Made by a program: the position numbers and the translations under genes. Shown in pieces: positions 11,869 to 48,057 of a stretch of 60,000 bases of DNA (its first letter is position 1; each line of letters opens with the position of its first letter). The stretch is from NCBI RefSeq assembly GCF_964355755.1, contig NC_092676.1:23296288-23356287 (forward strand), written 5' to 3'. The notes below the pieces were generated by a model. That model did not search any database and was not told the DNA's origin. It was given only the letters and a program-made list of their open reading frames with translations. The stretch comes from Antedon mediterranea. Lineage: Eukaryota > Echinodermata > Crinoidea > Comatulida > Antedonidae.

Positions 11869-14800
11869 TTACAGTAATATGACTTCGTTATTCGTCTTCA
11901 GCAACATCTTTAATGTTCCTCCGTAGTCATTAGCATTACTTTATTGTCATCCTTAATACCATCACCGTCTACCACCGTTTTTGGTTAATTGGTGTTACTA
12001 CTATTAATTTATATTAGCAGTAGTGTTATGATTTTAGTATTTATTATTATTCATAATAGTAACTCTTTATTGAGTGGGTAAATATGGAGTCGATACATCT
12101 CTAACAAACTCTTCTGTGCCCCTCCGTTATCATTGTCAGTCTGCAGTCTTCTTCACCAACAACGTTTTCGACTGTTACGTCATATCACCGGCAGTAACAT
12201 ACCCTACGCGATTTAGTTTAATGTTCTTTGCAACATGATGAAATTACCTTGGGGGCGAAAGAATGTTAAGATAGAACATTTTAGGCCTGCAATAATCCAT
12301 CTACCATTAGTCAATAGTCCCATTTCAGTGATTCTGACGATGACCGATGTATTGGTAGAAACATTGAACATGTCCTGAACGCTATCAACCCCATTAGCCG
12401 GTAATTACGTTCTTTGTTACTTTTTATGACTAACGTAAGGGTTATGAGAATTATTGTCATAATTGGCGAAGGATTATGTTTTATTCATATTATAAGCAAC
12501 GTACGTGTGTTCAGTTACACGTATTTTGTACAATTGTAATTGTTTAATTTCAATAATTGAAAGTGTCAATCTTACGATGAAAGTGACTTATTTTTGTTGT
12601 GAATGTTTATATGGTTTTATTTGTGAAGAATTATGATTACACTCGATGTTTCCGGAAGATACTCGTTGAATGGAAAGAATATTTTCAGTCGTTTAGGCTT
12701 TCTATTCAACCTGGCTCCTCGTTAAAAAGTCAATTTTTGAAAATAGTCTCTTTGTTATTTAACAAATGTTAATTGTAAACCATTCTGAAGAATTATGATT
12801 AAACGAAGGTTTTCTGAAGATACTCGTTGAATTGAAAGAATATTTTCATTCGTTTAGACTTTTCCATTCAACCTGGGCCCTGGCTCCGCCTTGTTTAAGA
12901 GTCAAGTTTTGAACACATGAAAATAGTCTCTTTCTTATTGAACAAATGTTATTTGTACCATTTCTGTACCTTTTTAAGATACACGTTTTGACAATTGTGC
13001 ATTATTTTTCTTGTGTTCTTCATTTCTTTTATATATTTTTCAGAAAGATGTGGCTCATGCCAAACATATTGATTCATCATCAAACTATAAAATGACATCT
13101 ACTTGAATGACATCACGTGAATGACACCACATGAATGTTTCTTACGTTTATCTATAAGTCAGATAGTTAATGACATCACTGCTAAACTATATCACCTAAT
13201 ATTACTGTTTTCGTCTTTCATTTAAGAAATAGTATCTTTTTAATAACCGAAAGATTATGAACTAAAAACAAAAAGAGAAAAAAAAACGCTTTTAACTAAA
13301 GTTGTTCCCAGAAATTATTATTGTAAAAGCTATAGTTTTCAGTACTCTGAAACTAAGTCTTCATTAAGAAGTTATCCTGTTTTCAGTTCCCGTAATGTAC
13401 TTTTTTTATTCAGTTTTATGGGCTGCCACTCACAATTTTTTTTTTTATATTTTGTCCATCTTTTAGTTTAATCAAATTATTGTAATGCATTATTATGAAC
13501 TTAGAGAGAAATAAATGTTCTTTTTACTTTTTTTTACTACAGTTAACTTTTTTTTGGTGTTCTACAGATACATTTTCTACTTAATAATATAGAAACATTA
13601 ATACACTATTACAACTATTAATTAATCATTAATTTTTTTTTCTCTTTTGTGGGTTTGTGGGGGCAACCCACTTTTATTGCAATGATAAACAATATGGTGA
13701 ATGGTTACAGTATATATGTCTATCTATCTATTTATCAATGAATATTTAAGTGATATTACACAGACAGAGGTTAAGAGATTATATAAAATATTTTGATATT
13801 GTGTTGAAATCTAGATAAAACAAACATGTATACAGAGAAAATTTATATTACAGAGCTAAAACGATATAAAGATTGATATTCAGTATTAAAAAGAGATTCG
13901 ATATAATATAAATATATATGATAAAATGGTATATTGCATTATAAGATTATGTTTTGTTTGAATACTTTTATAAAATTGTATAGTTTTACATTTTGAACAT
14001 AATATTGCTTATATGATAAAATAACAAACTAATAAATATTGCAAAGCTAAACCCAAACCGAAGTATTAATCATTAATTAATGAAGGTGAAACTTCGAATT
14101 AATTATATTAAAATGTATTTATTTTTGTATTAAAGAAAGTGGTAGTTACTTCTAATAACTGCCAACATTGTTTCAAAACAAAAAGAGAGTAAAAAATGTC
14201 CACTTTGTTCTCACATTATAAAAATATGTTTTGTTCGTTAATTCACCTGTCTGGGATGATGCTCCATTATCTGAATTTGGTCCTATATTACAACGGAGAT
14301 TTAGCCGTAACAACACGTGTGGCCTTGATGACGTTGACCCATGAACAACCCCGTCATGTTAGGCTTAAGCCCTTGGTCTTTTTGCTGTTCACCCGAGAGA
14401 CTTCAACCGCTCCAGCCTGGAAATCGATAGCGAATGACTGCTCAATTCGAGACAGATAGACCCGATTATTTCGCTACAGGAAAAATAAGAGAGAATTTTC
14501 TATCTGGAGAATTCCAGCTAATATTGTGTTTTTTCATGTCACACAGCGTGATTGTGAATCGAGTTTCATCGGTTCGTAACCTAGAGATTTAATATTCTTG
14601 ACGAAGTTTCATCATCAAAAGGAGATACCGGTAACCAAAATTAGGATCAATTACATCTTAAACCTTACCAATGAATAGCATTTCTTTGTTTTGCTTTTGA
14701 TGGAAAGATAGAATTGGAATCATTTATATAATTTGATATGATATATCTTAACAAGTTACTGTCTGTATTAAATACTGCTAAAGTTTTTAAGTATAATGGT

Positions 14801-17357
14801 TTGTTTTTGTGCTTTTTTAGTGGGCTGTGTGAGTCTTGTCTTCTATGCATCTTCAGACTTTATCGATGTTACTAGACATATAATGTTGTAAATTAAAACA
14901 AATACACAAACTCAACACAAATTGATTAGTACTTTGATTCGCTTAAATGGAAATCATTTTAAAATAATAGTTATTATACGGCAGTTGAGCACGTTATAAG
15001 TGTGTAACGTCTGTAATAAATTCCCATCTTTACCGCTCTAATAATTTCGTTCAGTACCACGTCTTACGTTTTTACGATTGCGAAAATAAACCAAGGCGCT
15101 TTACTTGGTAATTATCTGTTACAACATTAGATGAGTTTTAGCGGACTAAGTATTGGCTGTTTAGAACAATATGCACGAGTTGTGCGAAACATGGTCATCT
15201 CTAGAAACTATATTGTTAAGAAGAACGGCTGTGTAAACATTCTAGCAGTAGAAACCATGACAAAAACAAAGGAAAGGGATTATTTTCTAATTATAAATAT
15301 TATGAAAACATTTAACCAATATACCAGCAAGTAAAGTGGACTGTAATATGCCAACTAAATAAATTAAAATGTCTCTAAATTCTAATGTTTAATTATTGTT
15401 ACAATTTATGAGGTTAGTTTTTATTGTAAACATACCAGCTGAGTTTATATTGTTTTTTTTATTACTTATGAGTAACCTGCATAAAATCAACCTTACGCCG
15501 TTTACTCTTTAAGTTTAATGCATTCTGTCTGTAAGATAACTTCAATTTCCAACCAATAACTTGACTCTGTATCTTTGGAATTAGTACATTTTCTCTTTCT
15601 TAGATGTTCGTATTTTGCTTTTCTGTTTTTATTTATGTATTTTAATGTATTAATATTGTGTCTGCAGAAAAACTTCAATTGTCAACCAATAACTTGATTC
15701 TGTATGTTTGGAATTGGTACAGCTTCTTTTAGATGTTTTTATTTCAGTTTTTTTTTTCTGCTTTTCCTCTTCTATTTTTATTTATTTTATTTTCTTTTTA
15801 TTTATTTTTCTTTTCTTTGGATACGCACAATTAAAATATATAAATAAAGACACTACTCCTTTTTAAATACTCAATAAAAAATATGTTTAATGTTAAAAAC
15901 GAGGAGACCAGAGAAGGAAGATTGTTTTCTGACAAAATGGCAAAGAAACTTTAGAATTGTCTTATGAATGAATGCGTACAGCACCAATTCTTTCCACCCT
16001 CCATCCCAACCAAGTCCTGTTGCACAATCGGTGTGTAAATTTAAAATTGTTTTGAGAATTGGGTTTGGCCTACTGGTAATATTATGGTGTTTTAATTAGT
16101 ACTAGATTTCGTGTTTGTTTTGGAAACAAGTCAAGTTTAAACATGCAACTAAACTATCGCTTTCATACCATCTTGCAAACCGATATGAGGCGTGTGGTTC
16201 TGGTATACTGCCATAAAACCACATTGATCCACATACTGTAATTGGATGGCGTACAGTATAGGCTACATTTTGAGTTACTTGTGTCCACTGCAGCGCACGG
16301 ATCAACATTCAATTACAAGTATTGTTGTATCGTTATTGATTGAAGATCGCTATTGATTGAAGATCGTTATTTATTGATTTCAAATATTTTATTGATAGAT
16401 GTTAATTGTTAAATATTGTGCAGATATAAAATTGTAGCCATCCAATCTTGAAATGAGACTGCTAACATATTGTATGATAACATAGTTTAAAGTTAAGAGT
16501 TATTCCAAACTGTGCAAGCTACTGTATGTTTGTTGAATAGAGGGCGGCAATGATGTTCTTCGTTATAACCTATGGATTTAACGTTGTTATATACAAATTT
16601 GTCACTGAATCCAATTAATGTTTCAATTATGTTAAATGCATGCTAAAGACTAGTTTATGTCCAATAGAATTAATGGCATCGGTGTCAATAAGGGTATTTC
16701 CTCACGAAATATTTTTTTTAAGGGCGTGACAATTTGATAATGTTTTGGGTTTATGTATTTGCCTATAAACCACCACATGGATCACGAGTGGCCTAAAGTA
16801 GGGAGAATCCTCACGATCCCACGTGACTAGGAAAATAAATGGAGAGAGCATGTACCAAATTATAGTAAATGTATCACGCTCAAATTGCATCTGCAGCCGC
16901 CGAGATATTTCAGAAGGAACTTGGATGTTATATAAATCCATAAAAAAACATTTCATAATTTGTAGCAGTGGAATGCATCTTATTTTAATACTCATCGTAT
17001 TGGAGTTTCGTAACTCGTTGACTACATATATCCATTATGATCTGACCATACACTAAAATAAGGATTTTTACTGTCATAGTCTAGATTTGAACTCAATCAT
17101 TGTATTTGGAGGCAAGCAGCTGTCGCCATCAACTTCAGGCCTCCATCCACACACAACATTATCCTAATTTAGTTCTTTCTGATCGTATATTATATTATAA
17201 TGTGATTGTATTTATTTGTGTGTGGAAAATCAATAAAACAAACAAACAAACAAACCGCCGGTCATTGCTGATAAACTTACATACCCTCAACAAACAGTGA
17301 AATGTATACATTTTTTAGTACTATCCAGGTGTTCTGTCTAATGGTTACGTAACTATT
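11869..17357. other. Non-genic stretch with two local tandem duplications
   Basis: No gene is supported. At 12625-12965 a unit of about 162 bp is tandemly duplicated (gaagaattatgatta starts at 12625 and again at 12787). At 15541-15760 another unit of about 133 bp is duplicated (ttcaatttccaaccaataac and ttcaattgtcaaccaataac). The remainder is AT-rich with short simple repeats, including an (aaac)n run near 17237. Confidence 0.5.
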
Positions 17358-17359
17358 GA

Positions 17360-17420
17360 CCAATCAACAAAAAGTATTTCTATTATTATGCTAATTATTT
17401 CATCACTGTCTCTATATAAA
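17360..17420 (+). promoter_or_regulatory. CCAAT box and TATA box upstream of the fasciclin copy
   Basis: A CCAAT pentamer lies at 17360-17364 and a clean TATATAAA at 17413-17420. The TATA box is about 80 bp before the ATG at 17499, which would put transcription start near 17445 with a short 5' UTR. This is a strong classical core promoter still attached to a damaged gene. Confidence 0.6.
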
Positions 17421-17498
17421 CCTAGTGTTTCGACGTCTGTTGTTGATTGCGAGTAGAAGGACAATTTGAATTGCGTGATACACCTAAGCTTAAAGAAG

Positions 17499-18827
17499 AT
17501 GAAGTTGTTGATCGTGCTAGTGTCTCTGAGCCTGGCGTATGCGTTGCTTCAAGCGATAAAGATGTATAATATAAAGCTACCAGTATCGTACAGCGGCGTT
17601 GGTGAAGACACAATTCTTGAATTGGCCCAGACCCTAAAACTTACCAAATTATTTGAGCTTATATCTAAATTGAATTTTCAAGAAACACTTTTCGTACAAG
17701 GTACGTATCTTTTAACGGTAGGCCTACTTCGGTTAGAAATACGTTGCAAAAACATTCGTATAACCCTTATTTAATATTTTAAATATTACTTCAGGACCCT
17801 TTACTCCCTTTGCACCAACCGATGACGCGTTTGCTAAGCTGTCTTTCTACAGTTTGAGAATTACTGACCGACGTTCTTCTGCACCATATTGCTAGAACCG
17901 AAATTTAAAAAAAAAAAAATAAATAAATAAATAAATAAAAATAAAATAAAGAATGAAGAACTTGTGAAAAGTCGTCTAGGATCTGCACAAGTTCGTATAA
18001 ACATCCACGACAAGGTATGACACAGGATGGTGTACTTGTCTTTTTAAGCTTTTACTAAAAATAGGGCTAATAAAATATCTACCCACCCCAACATATTACC
18101 CAACTTAATTTGCATTCTCTTTTATATTTATTTCAGGTTATCACTGTAAACGGTTGTCCGATCTCTAAACCTGACCAAGTGGTTCCCAATGGCGTTATCC
18201 ATTTAATTGACTACGTTATGTTCCCTATTCCCAATGGCGACATTCCATCTGTGGTAGCTAGTCATTTCGATTTTGCAACTTTACTGGAAGCGGTTCGGGT
18301 TGCCGGCCTATTCTGAAATACTTGAAGGTACAGTGTATATTTGGCCTTGAATATCGATGCAACCGTATAGTATTACTGGTGATTTCAATAGATGAATTGA
18401 TGACTTTAATTTGCATATTACAGGTGACTCGCAAACCTTACTCGCCCCGACCAACGCGGCGTTCCATAAGCTTTCCTTTGATACGATTAAAAGGATAATG
18501 GAGGACAAGGAAATCACTTAATAAAGGGAACAGTTTTCAGTGTTGCTTTACAAAATGGTGGCGAAGTAACTACTACACTCAAGAATAAACTGCTCATATC
18601 CATTGACGCAGATAGTAGTGGTAAGTGCGGTTACGGACATGCATAGGCTTATTATATTAATTCTACAATTGTCGCAACAACTAATTTATTATGTCTTACA
18701 GAAATCAAAATCGGCAAAGCTACTGTTATTTACGCGGGTGAGACTACCACCAATGGGGTTTCCACGCCATCGACACTATGCTTCTCCCACCCACCCTAAA
18801 AATAAAAACTTTACTTGACATGATCTC
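17499..18827 (+). pseudogene. Fasciclin (FAS1) domain secreted protein, copy A, degraded
   Basis: Exon 1 (17499-17700) starts at ATG with a hydrophobic signal peptide (MKLLIVLVSLSLAYALLQA) and runs into a FAS1 start (...LAQTLKLTKLFELISKL). Exon 2 (17795-18014) opens with the FAS1 hallmark FTPFAPTDDAFAKL but hits an in-frame stop at 17893-17895 and then carries an A-rich insertion (about 17907-17955). Exon 3 (18137-18327) encodes VITVNGCPISKPDQVVPNGV, the second FAS1 conserved block, with a frameshift and stop at 18314-18316. Exon 4 (18424-18620) begins the second FAS1 domain (TLLAPTNAAFHKL) with a stop at 18519. Exon 5 starts at 18702 and shifts frame near NGV. The five lesions contrast with clean POLQ next door, so these are unlikely to be sequencing errors. 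In life such proteins are secreted adhesion or matrix proteins of the TGFBI/periostin superfamily. The copy could still be transcribed. Confidence 0.7.
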
Positions 18828-20000
18828 TAAATTAAAATTTCAAGAAACTCTTTTCGTTCAGGGTAGGTATAGATTTTAGTAGGCATAATTTACGTGTATT
18901 GCTATCCGATTAAACTTAGGGCTACGTGTAACGTCCCATTTTCTTTTTTCATTTAGGGCCATTCACTCTCTTCGCTCCATCTGACGACGCGTTTAGAGCA
19001 CTCCATCCCTACGATTTACATCGCTTGCAATCGAACAACGAGTTATTGACGGACGTTCTTCTGTACCATATTTCTGGAACCAAGATTTCTTCAGATCAGT
19101 TTCCAAATGAACAACTTGTTCCGAGTAGACTAGGATCTACAAAGATTCGCGTCAACGTCTATGACAAGGTATCCACCCTATACCGTACTAATACTACCTT
19201 AATGTGTAATACAATAAATAAATAACTTTCTTTGCTAATATTAATTCAATACATAATTGTATTGCAGGTTATTGCCGTAAACGGATGCCCCATCTCTATG
19301 CCTGACCAAATCCTAAAGGAGTTGTCCACGTCATTGACTACGTTATGTATCCCATTTCCACTGGTGACATTCCCTCTACATGGTAGCCAACAATTTCGAT
19401 TTCTCAACTTTGATGGAAGCTGCCAGAGTTGCCGGCCTAATGGAAAAACTTGAAGGTAGTTTGTTTCTCCTCATAGGTTAGGCCTATACGTTGCCAACTA
19501 ATTTTACCAGTTCATACTGGGATTGTGATTATAATACAAATCATCTTATTTACATTACAGGTGGACCATACACACTTCTCGCCCCAACCAATGCCGCATT
19601 TCGTAAGCTTCCTTATGATACACTTAAAGCTGTCATGGGCGACAACGACATGTTAACGAAGGTCATCAAAAACCACATGCTCGATGGAACAATATTCCAT
19701 GTTGGACTATTGGTCCAAACGGCGGTAAGTAGGCTTTCTGAATTCATATATGCCTAACTAAACGGGAATTAAGCAAAAAATGACCGGAAATATTTTCAAA
19801 TCCAGTATCAAGCATCCTTCAGTGGCGTTGTGCTAAATTTCAGAATGTTCACCTTTTCGTATTTTTCCTTTCAGAAACCAAAATAGGCGAAGCTGCCCTG
19901 GACTTCTATGACGTCACTGCCACCAATGGTGTTCCTCACGTCATTTGATACGGTGCTCATCCCTAAAGGTCTACATGTACACATGGTTATAGAAGAATAG
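18790..20000 (+). pseudogene. Fasciclin (FAS1) domain protein, copy B, 5'-truncated and degraded
   Basis: This is a second copy of the same exon series, directly downstream. The first exon survives only as its 3' part (about 18795-18862, ending ...KLKFQETLFVQ), so there is no signal peptide or start. Exon 2 (18957-19168) is fully intact: FAPSDDAFRAL, then LLTDVLLYHISGTKISSDQF. Exon 3 (19268-19455) contains NGCPISMPDQ, then a deletion of about 4 nt near 19309 and a compensating shift near 19378. Exon 4 (19561-19724) has TLLAPTNAAFRKLPYDTLKA, but its 3' third seems deleted compared with copy A. Exon 5 starts at 19875 (ETKIGEAALDFYDV) and has a one-base frameshift giving TGA at 19946-19948. It was presumably made by unequal crossing over with copy A. 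Confidence 0.65.
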
Positions 20001-20066
20001 ATCAGCAAGGCATAATAATGATATGATTATTCTGCTCCAAATTCTGTAATATATATATTTATACGC

Positions 20067-20072
20067 AATAAA
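20067..20072 (+). terminator. Polyadenylation signal AATAAA of fasciclin copy B
   Basis: A canonical AATAAA lies about 120 bp past the premature stop of the last FAS1 exon and is followed by a T-rich stretch. No equally placed signal is seen after copy A, so both copies may once have shared this 3' end. Confidence 0.4.
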
Positions 20073-21181
20073 AATTGTTTAAAAAAAGATACCGTACGTG
20101 TTTGTTTAGTAATTGTGAACCTACTGCTATATAAATATACCAAAACGACTATCCGACGACTAATCACTAAATATATTTTTTAATGCCATGTGTCGCATAA
20201 TAATTATTCACTTTGACCAACAATTAGATCCAAAATAGTTAATTTCGCTTGAAATTACACAATGACTTATTCAATCCAATAACCAATGAGAAAAATTCCT
20301 ATTCACTGCTTCCTGATATTTCTGAGGTAATAGACGCAATTATTATTAATTAAACTGGACTGGGAAAAAACAGAGCCATATATAGCTCTGGGAAAAAAAT
20401 GGTTATACTGCCCTCTAGAGTTAAGTTTATTAATTGAAGTGGCATTTTTAAAAAACACAACAAACGAAGATCGGTGGTCGCACAACCTAAATATATTAAG
20501 TAGAATTCTTGTGCTAAAATAGCCCATTTGTTATCCAGAAAGAGTAAGGTATCGGTATACTTTTTCTATTACATGGTAGTAGTGGCTAGTAGGCGCATAT
20601 GTTATTGGATTACTTTTAGGCCTAGCCTAGCTGCTGCGGCTGAGGTTGTCAGCGGCCGAGCGAGAGAAGCGTACGCCGTAGGCTTAGGTCAGGAGGACCC
20701 TACCAAACCAAGCCAGCTAGTAGGAGGCCTACGGAAACGTACCTAACCTGGAATATTCACGTGACGTACTATTCTACATACATAAGCCTACTGTTAGGCC
20801 TAGGACGTTGCGGTTATGAGGCTCTCGGCGAAGGCCTAGCCTACATTTCTTCTTGCATTTTGGAAAAAATACAAACAGTGAATCACATGTAAATGTTTAG
20901 ACTCATTGATTTTCAAGCATTATTTTAATTTAAGTTTGTTTTGTAGCCTAATGTTTTTTTTTTAGAATGGAGAGCAGTGAAGTAGGCCTATAGATAGCAC
21001 TACTAGATAGTAAGTGCATGTACTGTACTCTATGCAGTGGGAAGAGGCCTAGGCTACTACTGGAGTTCAAATCATGAAACATCTGAACCTCAATACACAA
21101 TGACTTGTTTGGATGATGAACAGTTGCTGGTAATGTAATTCTACAATATAAATTTGAATAAAAAGGCACAATACCATAAAC
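20073..21181 (+). promoter_or_regulatory. Intergenic stretch and likely POLQ promoter/5' UTR
   Basis: From about 20600 to 20860 the sequence is more GC- and CpG-rich (gctgctgcggctgaggttgt, cagcggccgagcgagagaag) and crowded with AGGCCTA words. No TATA box is evident, as usual for a DNA-repair gene. A T-rich acceptor-like site (ttttttttttAG at about 20955-20964) could mark a 5' UTR intron. A short upstream frame beginning ATG at about 20967 ends quickly. In frame with the POLQ ATG at 21182 there is a stop about 24 nt upstream, so that ATG is the first in its frame. Confidence 0.35.
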
Positions 21182-43578
<22,397 letters not shown>

Positions 43579-46500
43579 GGGGTGCAGAAAAGATGTGGTA
43601 TATTGTGATACTGTATATTCTGAAAACTGGTATTTTGGGTTAAATCATTGATTTACAATTTATTGAAAGAAAATCAGGAATTGGAAAAGTTGTACATGAA
43701 AAATGGTTGTATACCATGTAAAAAAGAGTAGTACTGTAATAGTAGTTATTGCTATTTAGATAAAAATCTGGCAATATTTTTCGTACTATTCAAATCATGA
43801 TTTATGAAGATAATTGTTCAATGGAAAGGAGTTTGAGAAAAGTTATAGGAGGAGAGATGGTACCATGTGATGATGTCCCTTTTTCAATTTTTTATGGGAG
43901 GTGGTACATGGAAAAGATGAACAAATTACTATGACATACAATGTCTAGTATCTACCCTCCTTGCTTTATTATAGCATAATAACACTGTAGTGCAATGCTA
44001 TGGAGGGAGGAGGGGAAACTCCCCTTTGATATCACATTGCTTAAAGTGACCATAATGGATTATCTAGCAAAATACACTTGACCTGTCCATGCTATCTGAG
44101 ACCAAAGTGGACATGGACAGCCCAAATGTTTTAACTGAATCTTTTATTAAACTTGTTAGGTGGTATAATAATACAGTATACTTTATTTGACTAGGTGATA
44201 CTTGTTCATCTCAATGGTGTTTTCCAACAAGACCGTAAAGAACTTTCATTTCAATGGAAGTTAAATAGAAAGGCAAGGATTTCCATCTAGAAGTACGCTA
44301 TTAGTTTTGATGGAATAACATTAATTTTCAATTTAGAAATTGTATTAATATTACTAAATATTTTTATATACTTTTCTGGAAACATCATGCAATTTATTTT
44401 ATATATACACATGAATGTCTAATGTTATGCATTAATTTAATTTCTAGTTAGAAGTAATTTCAATTTGAAACAATTAATTAAAATTTCATTGAATATTTCA
44501 ATTAATTATCTGTCGCTATTGATGGTCAACATGTATTAATTAATATACAAGATGTAATGAAGTCTCTTCACATCATAATTTTAAATATTTTGTCTTATAA
44601 ACTACTATTTTTCTGTTGCTATGAAAGAACAGCGTTTATTTATTTGATTTAAAATGTAATTCAATTTTATTTACTTAAATTAAAATTAATCAATTTTCTT
44701 AACAGAAACATTTTTCTAAGTAAAATATGTACATTTTACGTGTGGGTACAATAAAAATATTCATTTTAAAATACTTTCGACAATGTATATGATTAATGTG
44801 ATTTAATATAAAACAATGCTGTGCTGTTAGGTAATGACTGGATGGCATTGACACGTTGTCACCAGATCATACTATTAACGAAATCTCAACTCGGAAGAAT
44901 TTATGCTACGTACGGTATTTTATTATTTCTTTATTTTAGGCTTCCATTTTCCTTGGTAAAACACCATAGAGTATGATAATGTATATAATATTTAATGTAA
45001 TAATTGTATACCTTTACTTTATATGTTCAATTCTTCATTGTCTGACGACGTGTGGGTTGGTATATTTTTTTACGTATTTATATACGAGTGTTAAATCGAA
45101 TTTGTGTTAATCTTCTTCATATTGTCAATACTTTATATAACATATATAAATTATGTTATCGATTTTAATTCAATAGACAGGATAAATAAGTTTATATTAT
45201 TTTTTTATCATCGAATATTAAATTACTAGGCCCTATATTGATTTATTAGTAAAAATTGACCTGTTTTTGTTTTGTTTGTTTTTGCAGAAAACCGAATTAC
45301 CAATATTTTCATATCACAAAACAGTGAGTAAATATATAAGTAGGAAGACCTACGTGACGTTATTTGTTCCTGTCTTATCGTCAAATACATAAAGTAAATA
45401 TTTGTATAATTACAGTAATGTATCTACCGTCTGTGCCCTCCTATTTTTTTATGTATCTAATGTTATAGGCCTACATCTAGAATGTTCTGTCATGATTTAT
45501 AGCGAAGCTAAAAGTCGTTCGGCAGAGAGTTAACCACGATGTATTTGATTTATATTATGAAGGTAAGGTTTTAGGCCTAAAGAAATGGGTGGAAAAGTAC
45601 TGAGATTCCAGCTATCCGTGAACACGTCACATACGTTTATGCTTATTCATTTTAGAAACTAGGTCTATTATTTTTTTTCGTAATAAATGGCATATCTGAT
45701 CCATATGAATCGGCGTCCGTCTGTAAACAAATATCGACCGATAAGCCTGTATACTGAATTCTAAGTGTTTAGTATACAATAGAGGTGACAATGTGAATAT
45801 ACTGTATGTAGGCCTAATAGTATAGTTAGTATGTTCAAGCATCGCACAACGCTTCCTGAATTGAAATAGGCTCATTTCCACTATCGTTTGATGACATCAG
45901 GATGTAAAGTGGTAGGGTGGGAAACGGACGACTTAAAACTACTTAACTGTTGAAACATCTTCTTGTTTCAATTACTCTAAACTGTGATCTCAGTGATATT
46001 TTTCATATTATAGACCTACGTCAGTAAGGATAGACCTACAAACTGAACTTTGATTTGTCTTTGGTGCTGGTTCGGAAAATTATTTCTAAAGTAGATATCT
46101 ATTTTTAATGAGGTAAGTTTTAATTTTCTATTTGTTATGGGAATAATACTGGGTATGTTACTGATTTCGCCATAGCACGTAGTACTAGGCACAACATTGG
46201 CGCAAGTACAGTCGGTAATGTCGTTAGCATTATTTGTGCAACATTGGCACTCGCGTGCAACAGTTGGTATGTCGTTAGCATTATTTGAACGCCGCAAAGT
46301 TATCTTTAATTACCTATTTATTTTACCCAGATGATGATCTAACAAACCCTTCCTTCGACACACTCTAAAATAATCTATTCACGCTCCAATAATCTATTCA
46401 CGCTCCAATAATTGACCCACTTTACCTTCATCAACTCCCCCTCCGATCATTGATACACCTTCCCATTCATCGATCCATCCTATTTATTAACCAACCCTCT

Positions 46501-47893
46501 CTCAATACTTCCGTAATCGATCCAACCTTCCTAAATCGAATTATCCTTCCTTCATCTACCTACACTTTCTGCACTAAAAAAACCCACCCACCAACCCTCA
46601 CATCCATCATCATTTTAAAATATGTTGGACTATGAAGAGTTACAAATACTTTAGATATAGCGTGTATATATAATAATACACATAACCCTTATTTAAAAAT
46701 TGCGAAATATTTTAAGCAACACACCAGAATCCGATATATTAATAAACTATTATTAATTGAATAATAATTAATTATTGTTAAAATCTGCTGGTTCTTCAGA
46801 GTCCAGTCATTATACTAAGGTTTTAGGTTTTATCAATCAATTACCATAATTGTAGAAAACAATAGATAATAGAGTTTATTAATATTAATTATTGTTTCTT
46901 TTGCAAACGTAGGCCTTTATCAGTTTATGATATTGGTTACGATCGATAGGTTATCATACGTTGTGTTTAGCCAGGGTAATCTGCGTCAGGTAAAATGTAA
47001 CTCTCCGACAACAAATTTCGTAGGCCTACTTCGGTAGTTTCTATGCGTTTTAAAACCCTCTATTGATATTGGATCACCCCCCCCCCTCCCCCACCTATAC
47101 TGTAATCGTTATTTAATTGGCTGGTTGTAATGTTCCATTTTCGATTTGCACTGTAAAAACCACAACCATAATATCGGTTTTCCACAAAGTTCGGGTGGTA
47201 GACGTCCAATGTACACTTCTGACTCGCGTCCACAATTCACCGAAACTATTTCTTACTTCGTTTCGTTACTTGTAATTTTGAACATATTTATAATAATTGT
47301 GTTCTACAAATTCGTAAGGATTGGTGTGAATTAGGCCTATATATTATAAGTAATAAAAATGGAGTATAAATTGTTTTTTAAATCGTGTCGTGATAAGAAA
47401 TTACCTTGTTGTTTAGAGACGCACAATTTCAATGTATATCTGTTATAGTAATAATATCTAAAATAATAATGGAAGCTTTGATATGGTTCTTTATTGGTTT
47501 TTATATCAACTTCCTCATGACATTCATTGTATTGTACACCGAAGACCGTTTCCTTCCTTCTTTACTTAATGCTTTGTTACGAATACAACCAGTTTACTTT
47601 TATTTTCCACTCACCAAAAGCAAATATAGCAAATATTTTATATACTGTATACAAAAGAGCCGGGAGCAAGTGGATATAGGCGTACTAAGTGTATTAAGTT
47701 GAACAAGTTGTGGTTTTAAAGGTCTATTCACCATCTTTGGATGGTTTGCGTTTACATTGGAAAGATGTTGGCCCAAAATGTCTGCCATAATATAGAATGT
47801 TGTCTGAGAATTCAGACTATATATACCTTTCATTAGGACTGTTGAAATATTCAGGCATCCCCGGATTGAAAGATTGTTACTATTGTGAAGTAA
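43579..47893. other. POLQ 3' UTR and intergenic stretch
   Basis: The first canonical AATAAA after the POLQ stop is at 44750-44755, so the 3' UTR may run about 1.2 kb; variant signals could end it sooner. Beyond it I see no gene. At 46196-46300 two halves share gtcgttagcattatttg, and at 46370-46410 a 22-bp unit (taatctattcacgctccaa) is duplicated. A C-rich run lies at 47078-47096. Confidence 0.45.
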
Positions 47894-48057
47894 AGCTCTA
47901 TCTACACTATCAAACTAGTTTGACAACAAAAAATGTGATGAGGCCAAATATGGTATTGATATGCCCAAATTTGGTAGTTATATGCCATCATCATGTCCAT
48001 ATAATATGAGCACGTCACATTTTTTTGTCACATAAAGTTTTATAGTGTAACAGAGCT
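47894..48057. mobile_element. Foldback MITE family 1, opposite orientation
   Basis: Starts AGCTCTATCTACACTATCAA and ends TATAGTGTAACAGAGCT. The core is inverted relative to the other copies (tgccatcatcatgtccatat). Confidence 0.75.

Noticed and set aside
13640-13720. Possible mobile element near the (gggtttgtggggg) stretch
   Set aside because: No terminal repeats or second copy in the window.
14196-14459. 87-codon plus-strand ORF
   Set aside because: No recognised motif, no splice or promoter signals; consistent with chance.
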